DNA of 8,019 nucleotides from Stenotrophomonas sp. (GCA_003484865.1 DMZT01000274.1:1-8019), one strand, 5' to 3'; shown: positions 1 through 6,016, numbered from the stretch's first letter. Program-made: numbers and translations. Notes: generated from the sequence alone by a model not told the origin.

Positions 1-1050
1 GATCTGCACCACCTCACGCTCCCGGAAGCCCCCCAACCCCACCCCCACCAACCGATACCGCGTCTCCAACGGCAACTCCACCCGTGCCCGCAGCCCCAAC
101 GCAATATCGCGCAGTTCCTCCAACGAATCCGGCGGCGACTCCGGCGTAAAACTCCGCGTAATGATCCGGAACTGCGACGTCTTCAACTTCAACACCACCG
201 TATGTCCCACCCGGTCCGTCTTGCGCGTCGCCAGCCAGGTCTTCTCCGCCAACTGCACGATCGCCGGCGCCAGATCCTCCAACAACAGATCCTCGGCGAA
301 CGTATCCTCCGACGAAATCGACTGCACCGGCTGATCCGGTTCCACCGGGCGCTCATCCACGCCGCGCGCCCGATTGAACAACCGTCCCCCGAACGTCCCG
401 AACCGCGCCTCCAGTTCCTCCAGCGGCAGCGCACGCAGATCACCCACCGTCGCCACCCCCAGCTCGGCCAGCTTCGCCGCCATCACCTTGCCCACGCCCG
501 GCACACGACTCACCGGCAGCGGCGTCAGAAACTGCTCGATACGATGCGGCGGCACCACGAACTGCCCATCCGGCTTGCGCCAATCCGAGGCGATCTTCGC
601 CAGGAACTTGTTCGGCGCGATCCCCGCCGAGGCGGTCAGCTGCGTCTCTTCGCGGATCTGCGCGCGGATGATCTGCGCGATCTCCGTCGCCACCGTCATC
701 CCGCCTTTGTGCTCGGTCACATCCAGATACGCCTCATCCAGCGACAACGGCTCCACCAGATCCGTATGCCGCAGGAAAATCTCGCGTACCTGGCGTGACA
801 CCGCCTTGTAGCGGGCGAAATCCGGCGGCACGAACACCGCCTCCGGACACAGCCGCTCCGCGCGCAGCGCAGGCATCGCCGAACGCACGCCAAACACACG
901 CGCCTCGTACGAGGCTGCGCACACCACCGAACGCATGCCCCGCCACGCCACCACCACCGGTTTGCTCCGCAAGGAAGGGTCGTCACGCTGCTCCACGGAC
1001 GCGTAAAACGCATCCATGTCGACGTGAATGATCTTGCGGGGGCGGGACAC
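1..1050 (-). CDS. dinB: DNA polymerase IV (DinB, Y-family translesion polymerase), C-terminus cut off by window edge
   Basis: Y-family polymerase that copies past damaged template bases with low fidelity and no proofreading. The frame reads 350 codons without a stop. Numbering from the GTG at 1050, the palm begins with KIIHVDMDAFYASVEQRD (metal-binding Asp11, steric-gate position about Tyr16). SLDEAYLD carries the catalytic Asp105-Glu106 pair, and a SAGIAPNKFLAKIASDWRKP block follows near 140-160. PGVGK at 184-188 marks the helix-hairpin-helix thumb. The little-finger domain starts near RPVEPDQ (234-240) and runs to the window edge. The stop and probably a short tail with the clamp-binding motif are missing. 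The only nearby ATG (1017) lies after Asp11, so the start must be a GTG: 1050 is chosen, 1062 is the alternative (in-frame TGA just upstream), and neither has a clear Shine-Dalgarno. It is divergent from fabA. I saw no LexA-like box. Confidence 0.95.
   Translation of the reverse strand, partial: MSRPRKIIHVDMDAFYASVEQRDDPSLRSKPVVVAWRGMRSVVCAASYEARVFGVRSAMPALRAERLCPEAVFVPPDFARYKAVSRQVREIFLRHTDLVEPLSLDEAYLDVTEHKGGMTVATEIAQIIRAQIREETQLTASAGIAPNKFLAKIASDWRKPDGQFVVPPHRIEQFLTPLPVSRVPGVGKVMAAKLAELGVATVGDLRALPLEELEARFGTFGGRLFNRARGVDERPVEPDQPVQSISSEDTFAEDLLLEDLAPAIVQLAEKTWLATRKTDRVGHTVVLKLKTSQFRIITRSFTPESPPDSLEELRDIALGLRARVELPLETRYRLVGVGLGGFREREVVQI
21..46 (-). other. Potential G-quadruplex motif inside dinB coding strand
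   Basis: Read on the minus strand, four G-runs of 5, 4, 6 and 3 bases are separated by loops of 1, 2 and 5 bases. This fits the usual G3+ N1-7 quadruplex pattern. It encodes the conserved VGVGLGGFRE region of the little-finger domain, mostly with GGG glycine codons, whereas nearby genes favour GGC. It lies on the dinB mRNA-sense strand. Folding in the cell is an inference. Confidence 0.5.
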
Positions 1051-1105
1051 GGGCGTTGGCACTCGGATTCAGATGAACAAGATTACAGCCACACGCCGCA
1101 GTATG

Positions 1106-1121
1106 GTTGTTGGATAACAAC
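1106..1121. repeat. Short inverted repeat GTTGTT-N4-AACAAC
   Basis: Perfect 6-base arms (1106-1111 and 1116-1121) around the spacer GGAT, in the middle of the dinB/fabA divergent region and about 45-55 bases upstream of the dinB start candidates. It could be a protein-binding site for either gene. It does not match the LexA motifs I know. Confidence 0.35.
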
Positions 1122-1166
1122 AACATGCGTTTTTGAACCTGAAAACACTACGGCGGCGTACGGTTA

Positions 1167-1184
1167 AAACGTTTGATTGAATCA
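1167..1184. promoter_or_regulatory. Two abutting palindromes upstream of fabA (candidate operator)
   Basis: AAACGTTT (1167-1174) is a perfect 8-base palindrome. It shares its last T with TGATT-G-AATCA (1174-1184), a perfect 5-1-5 palindrome. Together they fill 18 bases about 100 bases before the fabA start. Unsaturated fatty acid genes in gammaproteobacteria are commonly controlled by TetR-type repressors (FabR, DesT) on palindromic operators of about this size. The sequence shows the symmetry only; the regulator is an inference. Confidence 0.3.
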
Positions 1185-1192
1185 CTTTTTCT

Positions 1193-1245
1193 CATGCACT
1201 CTTGAGCACTTGCTTCATGCAAGAGCAGTCGACCTGTGGTCGGCT
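1193..1245 (+). promoter_or_regulatory. Structured fabA 5' leader with two hairpin regions
   Basis: In the first half two stems compete for the same 3' bases: CTCTTG (1199-1204) with CAAGAG (1220-1225), or CTTGC (1209-1213) with GCAAG (1219-1223, loop TTCAT). CATGCA occurs twice, at 1193-1198 and 1216-1221. In the second half, 1227-1234 pairs with 1238-1245 as an 8-base stem, one pair being G-U, around the loop TGT. This ends about 20 bases before the fabA ribosome binding site. Mutually exclusive stems in a leader suggest possible regulation, but transcription through this stretch is assumed, not shown. Confidence 0.35.
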
Positions 1246-1266
1246 CACCCCGATGACAACTTCCTC

Positions 1267-1270
1267 AGGA
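1267..1270 (+). promoter_or_regulatory. Ribosome binding site of fabA
   Basis: AGGA lies 11 bases before the ATG at 1282. It supports that start over the upstream in-frame TTG at 1177, which would add 35 residues not found in FabA relatives. Confidence 0.55.
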
Positions 1271-1281
1271 TTGCGTTTTCC

Positions 1282-1797
1282 ATGACTCGTCTCAACGCGT
1301 TCTCGCGCGACCAGCTGCTGGCCAGCGCCCGCGGTGAACTGTTCGGCCCGGGCAGCGGCCGCCTGCCCAATGATCCGATGCTGATGTTCGATCGCATCAC
1401 CGATATCCGCGAGGACGGCGGTCCCCATGGCAAAGGCATGGTACGCGCGGAACTGGATATCCGCCCTGACCTGTGGTTCTTCGACTGCCACTTCCTCGGC
1501 GACCCGGTCATGCCCGGTTGCCTTGGCCTGGATGCCATGTGGCAGCTGACCGGCTTCTTCCTGACCTGGATCGGTGCGCCCGGCCGTGGCCGTGCCCTGG
1601 GCTGCGGCGAAGTCAAGTTCACCGGCCAGGTACTGCCGAGCGCCAAGCGCGTCACCTACGAAATCGATATCTCGCGCGTCATCAACCGCAAGCTGGTGAT
1701 GGCACAGTCCGACGCCCGCATGCTGGTGGACGGTCGCGAAATCTACTCTGCCAAAGACCTGCGTGTAGGTCTGTTCACTTCCACTGAGAACTTCTGA
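1282..1797 (+). CDS. fabA: 3-hydroxydecanoyl-ACP dehydratase/isomerase FabA
   Basis: Bifunctional cytosolic enzyme of type II fatty acid synthesis. It dehydrates 3-hydroxydecanoyl-ACP and isomerises trans-2- to cis-3-decenoyl-ACP, the branch point for anaerobic unsaturated fatty acid synthesis. The 171-residue product matches the usual length (E. coli FabA has 172). It is a single hot-dog domain. [18 protein letters not shown] contains the catalytic His70, and GLDAMWQL contains the catalytic Asp84, the same numbers as in E. coli. [11 protein letters not shown] (109-119) and VDGREIY near 149-155 are also typical. The frame stays open back to a TTG at 1177, but homology begins only after the ATG at 1282, which has an AGGA site upstream. 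The TGA shares its A with the fabB ATG, so the two are one operon and probably translationally coupled. Confidence 0.97.
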   Translation: MTRLNAFSRDQLLASARGELFGPGSGRLPNDPMLMFDRITDIREDGGPHGKGMVRAELDIRPDLWFFDCHFLGDPVMPGCLGLDAMWQLTGFFLTWIGAPGRGRALGCGEVKFTGQVLPSAKRVTYEIDISRVINRKLVMAQSDARMLVDGREIYSAKDLRVGLFTSTENF

Positions 1798-3005
1798 TGC
1801 GTCGCGTCGTCATTACCGGAATGGGCATCACTTCGTGCCTGGGCAACGATCTGGACACCGTGTCCTCCGCACTGCGTGAAGGCCGCGCCGGCATCCGCCA
1901 CCTGCCCGATCATGCCGAAGCCGGCCTGCGCAGCCATGTCGGCGGCAACATCGAGCTCGACCTGGATGCGCAGATCGACCGCAAGGTGAAGCGCTTCATG
2001 AGCGATGCCTCGGCGTATGCGTACATCGCCATGCGCGACGCGATCGCCGATGCCGGCCTGGACGAGGCGCAGGTCGCCAACCCGCGGACCGGCCTGATCG
2101 CCGGCTCCGGCGGCGGCTCCAGCCAGTGGCAGGTCGAATCGGCCGACATCCTGCGCGCCCGTGGCGTGCGCAAGGTCGGCCCGTACATGGTGCCGCGCAC
2201 GATGTGCTCCACCGTGTCGGCCTGCCTGGCCACCGCGTTCCAGATCAAGGGCCTGAGCTACTCGCTGTCGGCCGCCTGCGCCACCTCCGCGCATTGCATC
2301 GGCGCCGCTGCGGATCTGATCCGTCATGGCGCGCAGGACGTGATGTTCGCCGGTGGCGGTGAAGACCTGCACTGGTCGATGAGCGTGATGTTCGATGCGA
2401 TGGGCGCCCTGTCGACCCGCTTCAACGACACGCCGGCCTCGGCCTCGCGCCCGTACGACAAGGACCGCGACGGCTTCGTCATCGCCGGCGGCGGCGGCAT
2501 GCTGGTGCTGGAAGACTACGACCACGCCGTGGCCCGTGGCGCGCGCATCTATGCCGAGCTGGTCGGTTACGGCGTCACCTCCGACGGTGCCGACATGGTC
2601 GCCCCGTCCGGTGAAGGCGCGGTGCGCTGCATGAACATGGCGATGGAGCACATCACCGCCCCGATCGACTACCTCAACACGCATGGCACCTCGACCCCGC
2701 TGGGCGACGTCACCGAGTTGAAGGCCGTGCGCGAAGTGTTCGGCGAGAGCATCCCGCCGCTGTCCTCGACCAAGGCGCTGTCGGGCCACTCGCTGGGTGC
2801 GGCAAGCGTGCATGAAGCGATCTACTGCCTGCTGATGATGCGCGATGGCTTCATCGCCGGCTCGGCCAACATCGGCGAGCTGGACCCGCTGGTGGAAGGC
2901 TTCCCGATCGTGCGCGAGACGCAGCCGGCACAGCTGAACACCGTGATGTCCAACAGCTTCGGCTTTGGCGGCACGAATGCGGCGCTGGTGTTCAGCCGCC
3001 TCTGA
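1797..3005 (+). CDS. fabB: Beta-ketoacyl-ACP synthase I (FabB)
   Basis: Condensing enzyme that elongates acyl-ACP with malonyl-ACP. FabB is the isozyme needed to extend the cis-3-decenoyl-ACP made by FabA, which fits their fusion in one operon. The protein has 402 residues (E. coli FabB has 406) and the thiolase fold throughout. The nucleophile is Cys161 in [10 protein letters not shown]; the catalytic histidines are His296 in [11 protein letters not shown] and His331 in SGHSLGA, with Lys326 in SSTKALSG. The C-terminal GFGGTNAAL loop is intact at 389-397. All active-site residues sit two positions below E. coli numbering, so nothing is missing. The start overlaps the fabA stop by one base, with only a weak GAGA-type ribosome site inside fabA. 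A strong terminator follows 21 bases after the stop. Confidence 0.97.
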   Translation: MRRVVITGMGITSCLGNDLDTVSSALREGRAGIRHLPDHAEAGLRSHVGGNIELDLDAQIDRKVKRFMSDASAYAYIAMRDAIADAGLDEAQVANPRTGLIAGSGGGSSQWQVESADILRARGVRKVGPYMVPRTMCSTVSACLATAFQIKGLSYSLSAACATSAHCIGAAADLIRHGAQDVMFAGGGEDLHWSMSVMFDAMGALSTRFNDTPASASRPYDKDRDGFVIAGGGGMLVLEDYDHAVARGARIYAELVGYGVTSDGADMVAPSGEGAVRCMNMAMEHITAPIDYLNTHGTSTPLGDVTELKAVREVFGESIPPLSSTKALSGHSLGAASVHEAIYCLLMMRDGFIAGSANIGELDPLVEGFPIVRETQPAQLNTVMSNSFGFGGTNAALVFSRL

Positions 3006-3025
3006 CGGCAGCCTGTGTCCGCATG

Positions 3026-3054
3026 AAAAAGCCCGGCCATGTGCCGGGCTTTTT
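3026..3054. terminator. Bidirectional intrinsic terminator between fabB and the HAD gene
   Basis: Arms 3026-3037 and 3043-3054 are perfect complements of 12 bases: AAAAAGCCCGGC, loop CATGT, GCCGGGCTTTTT. The GC core is followed by five T's on either strand. It ends fabA-fabB from the left, 21 bases after the fabB stop, and the leftward operon from the right, 28 bases after the HAD stop. Both facing genes converge on it. Confidence 0.92.
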
Positions 3055-3081
3055 CGTGGTCCAGACGGGCAACGCCGTTGG

Positions 3082-3774
3082 TTACCGGGCGCCGGTCACC
3101 GGCAGCAGCGGCACCAACAACTGCCGTGCATCCAGCAGCGAATCCACGATGCGATGCCCCAGCGCACGCAGTTCCTCATCCGGATGCACCAGGTCCGGCA
3201 CCTGGATCGCCGTCATGCCCGCCCCCACTGCCGCGCGGATACCGGCCGGGGAGTCTTCCAGCGCCAGGCAGCGCGCCGGGTCCTTGCCCAGCTTCTGCGC
3301 GGCCAGCAGGTAGATGTCCGGGGCAGGCTTGGGATGCGACACATCGCTGCTGGTCACCACCACCTCGAAGAACGGCAGCAGCCCGGCCGCTGCCAGCTTG
3401 CGCGAGGCACGCGGCTGGCGGGTGGAGGTCGCCACCGCACGCGGAACGCCGTGATCGTGCAGCAGCTGCAGGATCTCCAGGATGCCGGGGCGCAGCGGCA
3501 GCCCCTGCTGCGTGCGCGCTTCGTACAGGTCGTGGCAGCGCGCGAACAGCGCGGCGACCTGCTCGGCATTCACCGTCTGCAGCAGCAGGCGTTCGCAATC
3601 GCGGTCGCCCAGGCCCACCATGCGCAGCCAGAATCCCTCCGGGAAGGGCAGTGCCAGTTCCTGCGCGGCCTGCGACCAGCACGCGATGGAGACGCGCTCG
3701 CTGTCGATCATCAGGCCGTCCATGTCGAAGATGACGGCGTCGGGCAGGAACGGCAGCGCGGCGAAGGCCGTCAT
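3082..3774 (-). CDS. HAD-superfamily phosphatase, subfamily IA (beta-phosphoglucomutase/YniC-like)
   Basis: Predicted soluble phosphohydrolase of 230 residues acting on a small phosphorylated metabolite; the substrate cannot be read from the sequence. All four HAD motifs are present. Motif I is FDMDGLMIDSE with nucleophile Asp17 and acid/base Asp19. Motif II is ATST around 115-118. Motif III is Lys149 in HPKPAPDIY. Motif IV is LEDSPAGI with Glu173-Asp174. The insert between motif I and II is a helical C1 cap. The DGLxIDSE form is typical of sugar-phosphate phosphatases rather than phosphoglucomutases. The ATG at 3774 overlaps the rsuA stop by four bases (ATGA), so it is the last gene of the methyltransferase-rsuA operon. 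An in-frame start further upstream (3822) would lie deep in rsuA and adds residues without homology. It may be a housekeeping phosphatase with no direct rRNA role. Confidence 0.9.
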   Translation of the reverse strand: MTAFAALPFLPDAVIFDMDGLMIDSERVSIACWSQAAQELALPFPEGFWLRMVGLGDRDCERLLLQTVNAEQVAALFARCHDLYEARTQQGLPLRPGILEILQLLHDHGVPRAVATSTRQPRASRKLAAAGLLPFFEVVVTSSDVSHPKPAPDIYLLAAQKLGKDPARCLALEDSPAGIRAAVGAGMTAIQVPDLVHPDEELRALGHRIVDSLLDARQLLVPLLPVTGAR

Positions 3775-4475
3775 GGGACGTTGAACAGCGTCTCGAGATC
3801 GGCCGCATCCAGCATGCGCCACTCACCTTCAGGCAGCTCGCCCAGCGAGAGCCCACCGATGCGGCTGCGGTGCAGCGCCTCGACGTGGTTGCCAACGGCC
3901 GCGAACATCCGGCGGGCCTGGTGGTAACGGCCCTCGTGCAGGACCAGCTGCGCCTGGCGCGGACCGTTCACGTGCAGCTCGGCCGGCAGCAGCGGCTTGT
4001 CATCCGATTCCAACAGCAGGCCGCCGCTGGCGAAACGCGCGGTTTCATCGCCGCGCAGATCTTCGGCCAGGGTGACCTCGTAGGCCTTGTCCAGGCGCGA
4101 CTTCGGCGACACGATCCGGTGCAGCAGCGCGCCGTCGTCGGTCATCAGCAGCATGCCGCTGGTGTCGCGGTCCAGGCGGCCCACCGAGGACAGCACCGGC
4201 GCGCGGTCGCGGTAACGCGGCGGCAGCAGGTCGTAGATCAGCCGGCCCTTGTCCTTGGTCGAACAGGTGTAGCCGCGCGGCTTGTGCAGCAGCAGGGTCA
4301 GCCCCTGCGGCGGGTCCAGCGGCTCGCCCTCGACCCGGATCGCCTCATGCGCGACCGCGTCATCGGCGTACAGCACCTCGCCCTCGGCATCGGTGATCAG
4401 GCCGGCGCGGAACATCCCCTGCACCTGCTTGCGGCTGCCATAGCCCAGGTTGGCCAACAGCTTGACCAGCTTCAT
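3771..4475 (-). CDS. rsuA: 16S rRNA pseudouridine synthase RsuA
   Basis: Converts a specific uridine of 16S rRNA (U516 in E. coli) to pseudouridine during small-subunit assembly. The 234-residue length matches RsuA (231 in E. coli). Residues 1-60 form the S4-type RNA-binding domain (KLLANLGYGSRKQVQGMFRAG). The catalytic domain follows: LLLHKPRGYTCS at 61-72 and SVGRLDRDTSGMLLMTDDG at 97-115, with the nucleophile Asp102. The C-terminal signature GRYHQARRMFAAVGNHV (182-198) and LHRSRIGG are close to RsuA rather than RluB/RluE. The start at 4475 overlaps the methyltransferase stop by four bases and has a strong GGAGG site six bases upstream, so the longer frame from 4496 is rejected. It is the middle gene of a three-gene leftward operon. 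Confidence 0.93.
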   Translation of the reverse strand: MKLVKLLANLGYGSRKQVQGMFRAGLITDAEGEVLYADDAVAHEAIRVEGEPLDPPQGLTLLLHKPRGYTCSTKDKGRLIYDLLPPRYRDRAPVLSSVGRLDRDTSGMLLMTDDGALLHRIVSPKSRLDKAYEVTLAEDLRGDETARFASGGLLLESDDKPLLPAELHVNGPRQAQLVLHEGRYHQARRMFAAVGNHVEALHRSRIGGLSLGELPEGEWRMLDAADLETLFNVP

Positions 4476-5593
4476 GCGCGGCCTCCGCGGCCCCACTTCG
4501 GCTCGGTGCTGCGCGGCGTGCGAACCGGCGTGGCGCTCTTGCTGGCCTTGGTCGCTTCGATCAGCTTGAAGCCATCACGCTCGGCAGCCACGCGGACCTG
4601 GCCGAAGCTCTCATTGAGGATCTGCTCGTACGGCAGGTGGCGGTTGGCCACCAGCCACATCCGGCCGCCCGGGCGCAGCGCCTGTGCGGCCACGGCGATG
4701 AAGCGCTGGCCGATGTCGGGGCGATCCGCGCGCGACGGGGTGTGGAACGGCGGGTTGGTCACGATGAAGTCGTACTCGCCCTCGATCCCGGCGGTGACGT
4801 CCTGCCAGTGATAGGCCAGCGCCGCCGGCTTGCCGAGCGCGGCGAGGTTCTCGCGGGCCAGCGCCAGCGCGCGGCCTTCGGCCTCGTACAGGTCCAGCGC
4901 GGTCACGTTCGGGCAGCGCGCCAGCACTTCGGCCGAGAGATAGCCGAAGCCGGCGCCCAGATCGGCCCCACGCCCAGCCAGATCGGCCGGCAGCTGCTCG
5001 ACCAGCAGCGCGGAAGCCGGGTCGATGCGGTCCCAGGCGAAGATGCCCGGGCGGCTCTGGAAGCGGCCGCCAAGGATCGCGCGCGGCGCGTCCAGGGTGG
5101 CCCAGCGCTGCGCGAGCGCAGCGTCGTGCTGGCCGTTGAGCGGCGCCGTCCAGTAGGCACGGCAGTGGTTCTTGGTCAGCTTGCCGCCGAGGCCGGCCAA
5201 CTGCTGCAGGTCGCCTTCGCCGGAGCGCGCGCCTTCGTTGTTGTGCTGGCAGGCCACCACGATGCCACCCGGGGCGGTCAGGGCCAGCGCACGGGCGAAC
5301 AGGGCCTTGGCTTCCTCGCGCTGGCGCGGCGGCAGCACCAGCACCACGGCGTAGCGGGTGGCATCGCCGGCCAGCTGCTGCTCGTCACGCACGGTCCAGC
5401 CACTGGCTTCCAGGGCGTCGGCGAACGGGCGGAAGCTCTGCTCGCAGACCAGCTGCGCCGGCTGGGCATGCTCGCGCAGCGGTGCGCCATCGCGGGCGCG
5501 CAGGAACAGCACGGGGCCGGCCGGCCAGGACAGTGCGCCACTGGCGAAGGGCAGGAACAGGGTTTCCAGGGGAGCGTCGTGCTGGGCAGCCAT
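4472..5593 (-). CDS. RsmC/RlmG-type rRNA (guanine-N2) methyltransferase
   Basis: Class I SAM-dependent methyltransferase, 373 residues from the ATG at 5593. Residues 1-175 look like the catalytically silent N-terminal domain of RsmC/RlmG proteins. PGIFAWDRIDPASALLVEQLP (182 on) is the usual linker. The SAM-binding motif I is DLGAGFGYLS (211-220), with Ala-Gly-Phe replacing the commoner Cys-Gly-x. The N2-guanine signature NPPFH is at 280-284, followed by VANRHLPYEQILNESFG (316-331). VANRHL resembles RlmG (23S m2G1835), while LPYEQILNESFG resembles RsmC (16S m2G1207), so I do not choose between the two. A Ser/Thr/Lys/Arg-rich tail (about 349-373) extends past the catalytic fold. It is the first gene of the operon with rsuA and the HAD gene. 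ATG 5605 (four residues longer) is an equally possible start; neither has a clear Shine-Dalgarno. Confidence 0.88.
   Translation of the reverse strand: MAAQHDAPLETLFLPFASGALSWPAGPVLFLRARDGAPLREHAQPAQLVCEQSFRPFADALEASGWTVRDEQQLAGDATRYAVVLVLPPRQREEAKALFARALALTAPGGIVVACQHNNEGARSGEGDLQQLAGLGGKLTKNHCRAYWTAPLNGQHDAALAQRWATLDAPRAILGGRFQSRPGIFAWDRIDPASALLVEQLPADLAGRGADLGAGFGYLSAEVLARCPNVTALDLYEAEGRALALARENLAALGKPAALAYHWQDVTAGIEGEYDFIVTNPPFHTPSRADRPDIGQRFIAVAAQALRPGGRMWLVANRHLPYEQILNESFGQVRVAAERDGFKLIEATKASKSATPVRTPRSTEPKWGRGGRA
4482..4486 (-). promoter_or_regulatory. Ribosome binding site of rsuA inside the methyltransferase gene
   Basis: GGAGG on the minus strand, six bases before the rsuA ATG. It is embedded in the codons for the methyltransferase C-terminus (the GRGGRA tail) and decides the rsuA start at 4475. 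Confidence 0.8.
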
Positions 5594-5735
5594 GCGGGGG
5601 CACATCTTGAAAAGAGGCCGCCATTCTACCGGTTCGCCCCGCCCCACCCGGATTTGCGTTTATTCAACGTCCTGTTGATGCCCTGACAACATCCAAACCG
5701 GCAGGGTGGAGCCTCACTTCCCGTGGAGATGGCTC
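5594..5735. promoter_or_regulatory. Divergent promoter region, methyltransferase operon and 87-residue gene
   Basis: This non-coding gap separates two genes reading away from each other. On the minus strand TAGAAT (5628-5623) matches the -10 consensus at 5 of 6 positions. Start of transcription near 5616 would leave a leader of only about 11 bases to ATG 5605 or 23 to ATG 5593, which fits the missing Shine-Dalgarno. No clear -35 accompanies it. TCAAC-N5-GTTGA (5664-5668 and 5674-5678) is a perfect inverted repeat, with a further CAAC at 5687-5690, and could be an operator. I found no convincing rightward promoter. Confidence 0.4.
5725..5728 (+). promoter_or_regulatory. Ribosome binding site of the 87-residue gene
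   Basis: GGAG, seven bases before the ATG at 5736. It favours that start over the in-frame GTG at 5706. Confidence 0.75.
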
Positions 5736-5999
5736 ATGCGTGCATTGTTCGTCGGTGGCGTAGTCGACAACAGCGAGATGGACATGGAGGGCAGCCAGCC
5801 ACCGGTGCATTACCCCGAAGACACCGGCGGCGGCCATTCCCGCTACCGCCTGCACCAGGTCGGCAAGACCGCCGATGGCAGCGTGGCCTACGCGGTCTAT
5901 GGCGCCCCGGACCTGGCCGATGACGAGGTGGCCCGGATCGCCGATGAACGGGCCTACGCGCGCCGCTTCGAGGCCGAGCCCAGCGAATTCACCCACTGA
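5736..5999 (+). CDS. Small conserved-looking hypothetical protein (87 aa)
   Basis: I do not recognise a family. The 87-residue product begins MRALFVGGVVDNSEMD and is acidic, with no signal peptide, membrane segment or cysteine. Its middle (HSRYRLHQVGKTADGSVAYAV) alternates hydrophobic and polar residues as beta strands do. The C-terminal third (DDEVARIADERAYARRFEAE) is likely a charged helix. Coding use is supported by a good GGAG site, G/C-ending codons like its neighbours, and isolation as the only long rightward frame between two leftward genes. It is divergent from the methyltransferase operon and convergent with the DUF3247-like gene, so it is transcribed alone. An in-frame GTG at 5706 would add ten residues but lacks a ribosome site. 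No function is proposed. Confidence 0.75.
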   Translation: MRALFVGGVVDNSEMDMEGSQPPVHYPEDTGGGHSRYRLHQVGKTADGSVAYAVYGAPDLADDEVARIADERAYARRFEAEPSEFTH

Positions 6000-6016
6000 A
6001 CCCTGCCCACCCGCAC

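Larger units (their letters stand above)
1051..1281. promoter_or_regulatory. Divergent dinB/fabA control region
   Basis: This non-coding stretch separates dinB (leftward) from fabA (rightward) and looks clearly more AT-rich than the genes beside it. It must hold both promoters. For dinB, a TGTAAT hexamer on the minus strand (1087-1082) matches the -10 consensus at 5 of 6 positions and would place transcription start around 1075, but no good -35 lies upstream. For fabA I could not settle on a convincing -35/-10 pair; TTGAAC at 1133-1138 is an isolated -35-like hexamer. Several inverted repeats in the region are listed separately. Confidence 0.6.

Noticed and set aside
1133..1169. Sigma-70 promoter using TTGAAC and TTAAAA
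   Set aside because: The spacing (25 bases) is far from 16-18, and no other pair in the region scores well enough to call.
1063..1190. LexA box for dinB
   Set aside because: I looked for CTGT-N8-ACAG and for the TTAG/CTAA-type xanthomonad motif and saw neither.
1195..1206. Leader peptide ATG CAC TCT TGA upstream of fabA
   Set aside because: Three codons and no ribosome site; not supportable as a gene.
1177..1281. In-frame TTG extension of FabA by 35 residues
   Set aside because: FabA homology and expected length (171 residues) begin at ATG 1282, which has an AGGA site; the extra residues resemble no FabA N-terminus.
1743..2813. Long frame antisense to fabB (356 codons)
   Set aside because: It lies opposite a gene with every active-site residue intact, its composition is Arg/Ala/Gly/His/Gln-rich as expected of GC-rich antisense, and it has no recognisable domain.
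2965..3927. Long plus-strand frame over the HAD and rsuA genes
   Set aside because: Shadow of well-supported minus-strand genes; it also runs through the terminator and has no domain.
3870..5686. Plus-strand frames of 313 and 349 codons over rsuA and the methyltransferase
   Set aside because: Gln/Arg/Ala-rich translations of the strand opposite real genes; the real frames carry catalytic motifs.
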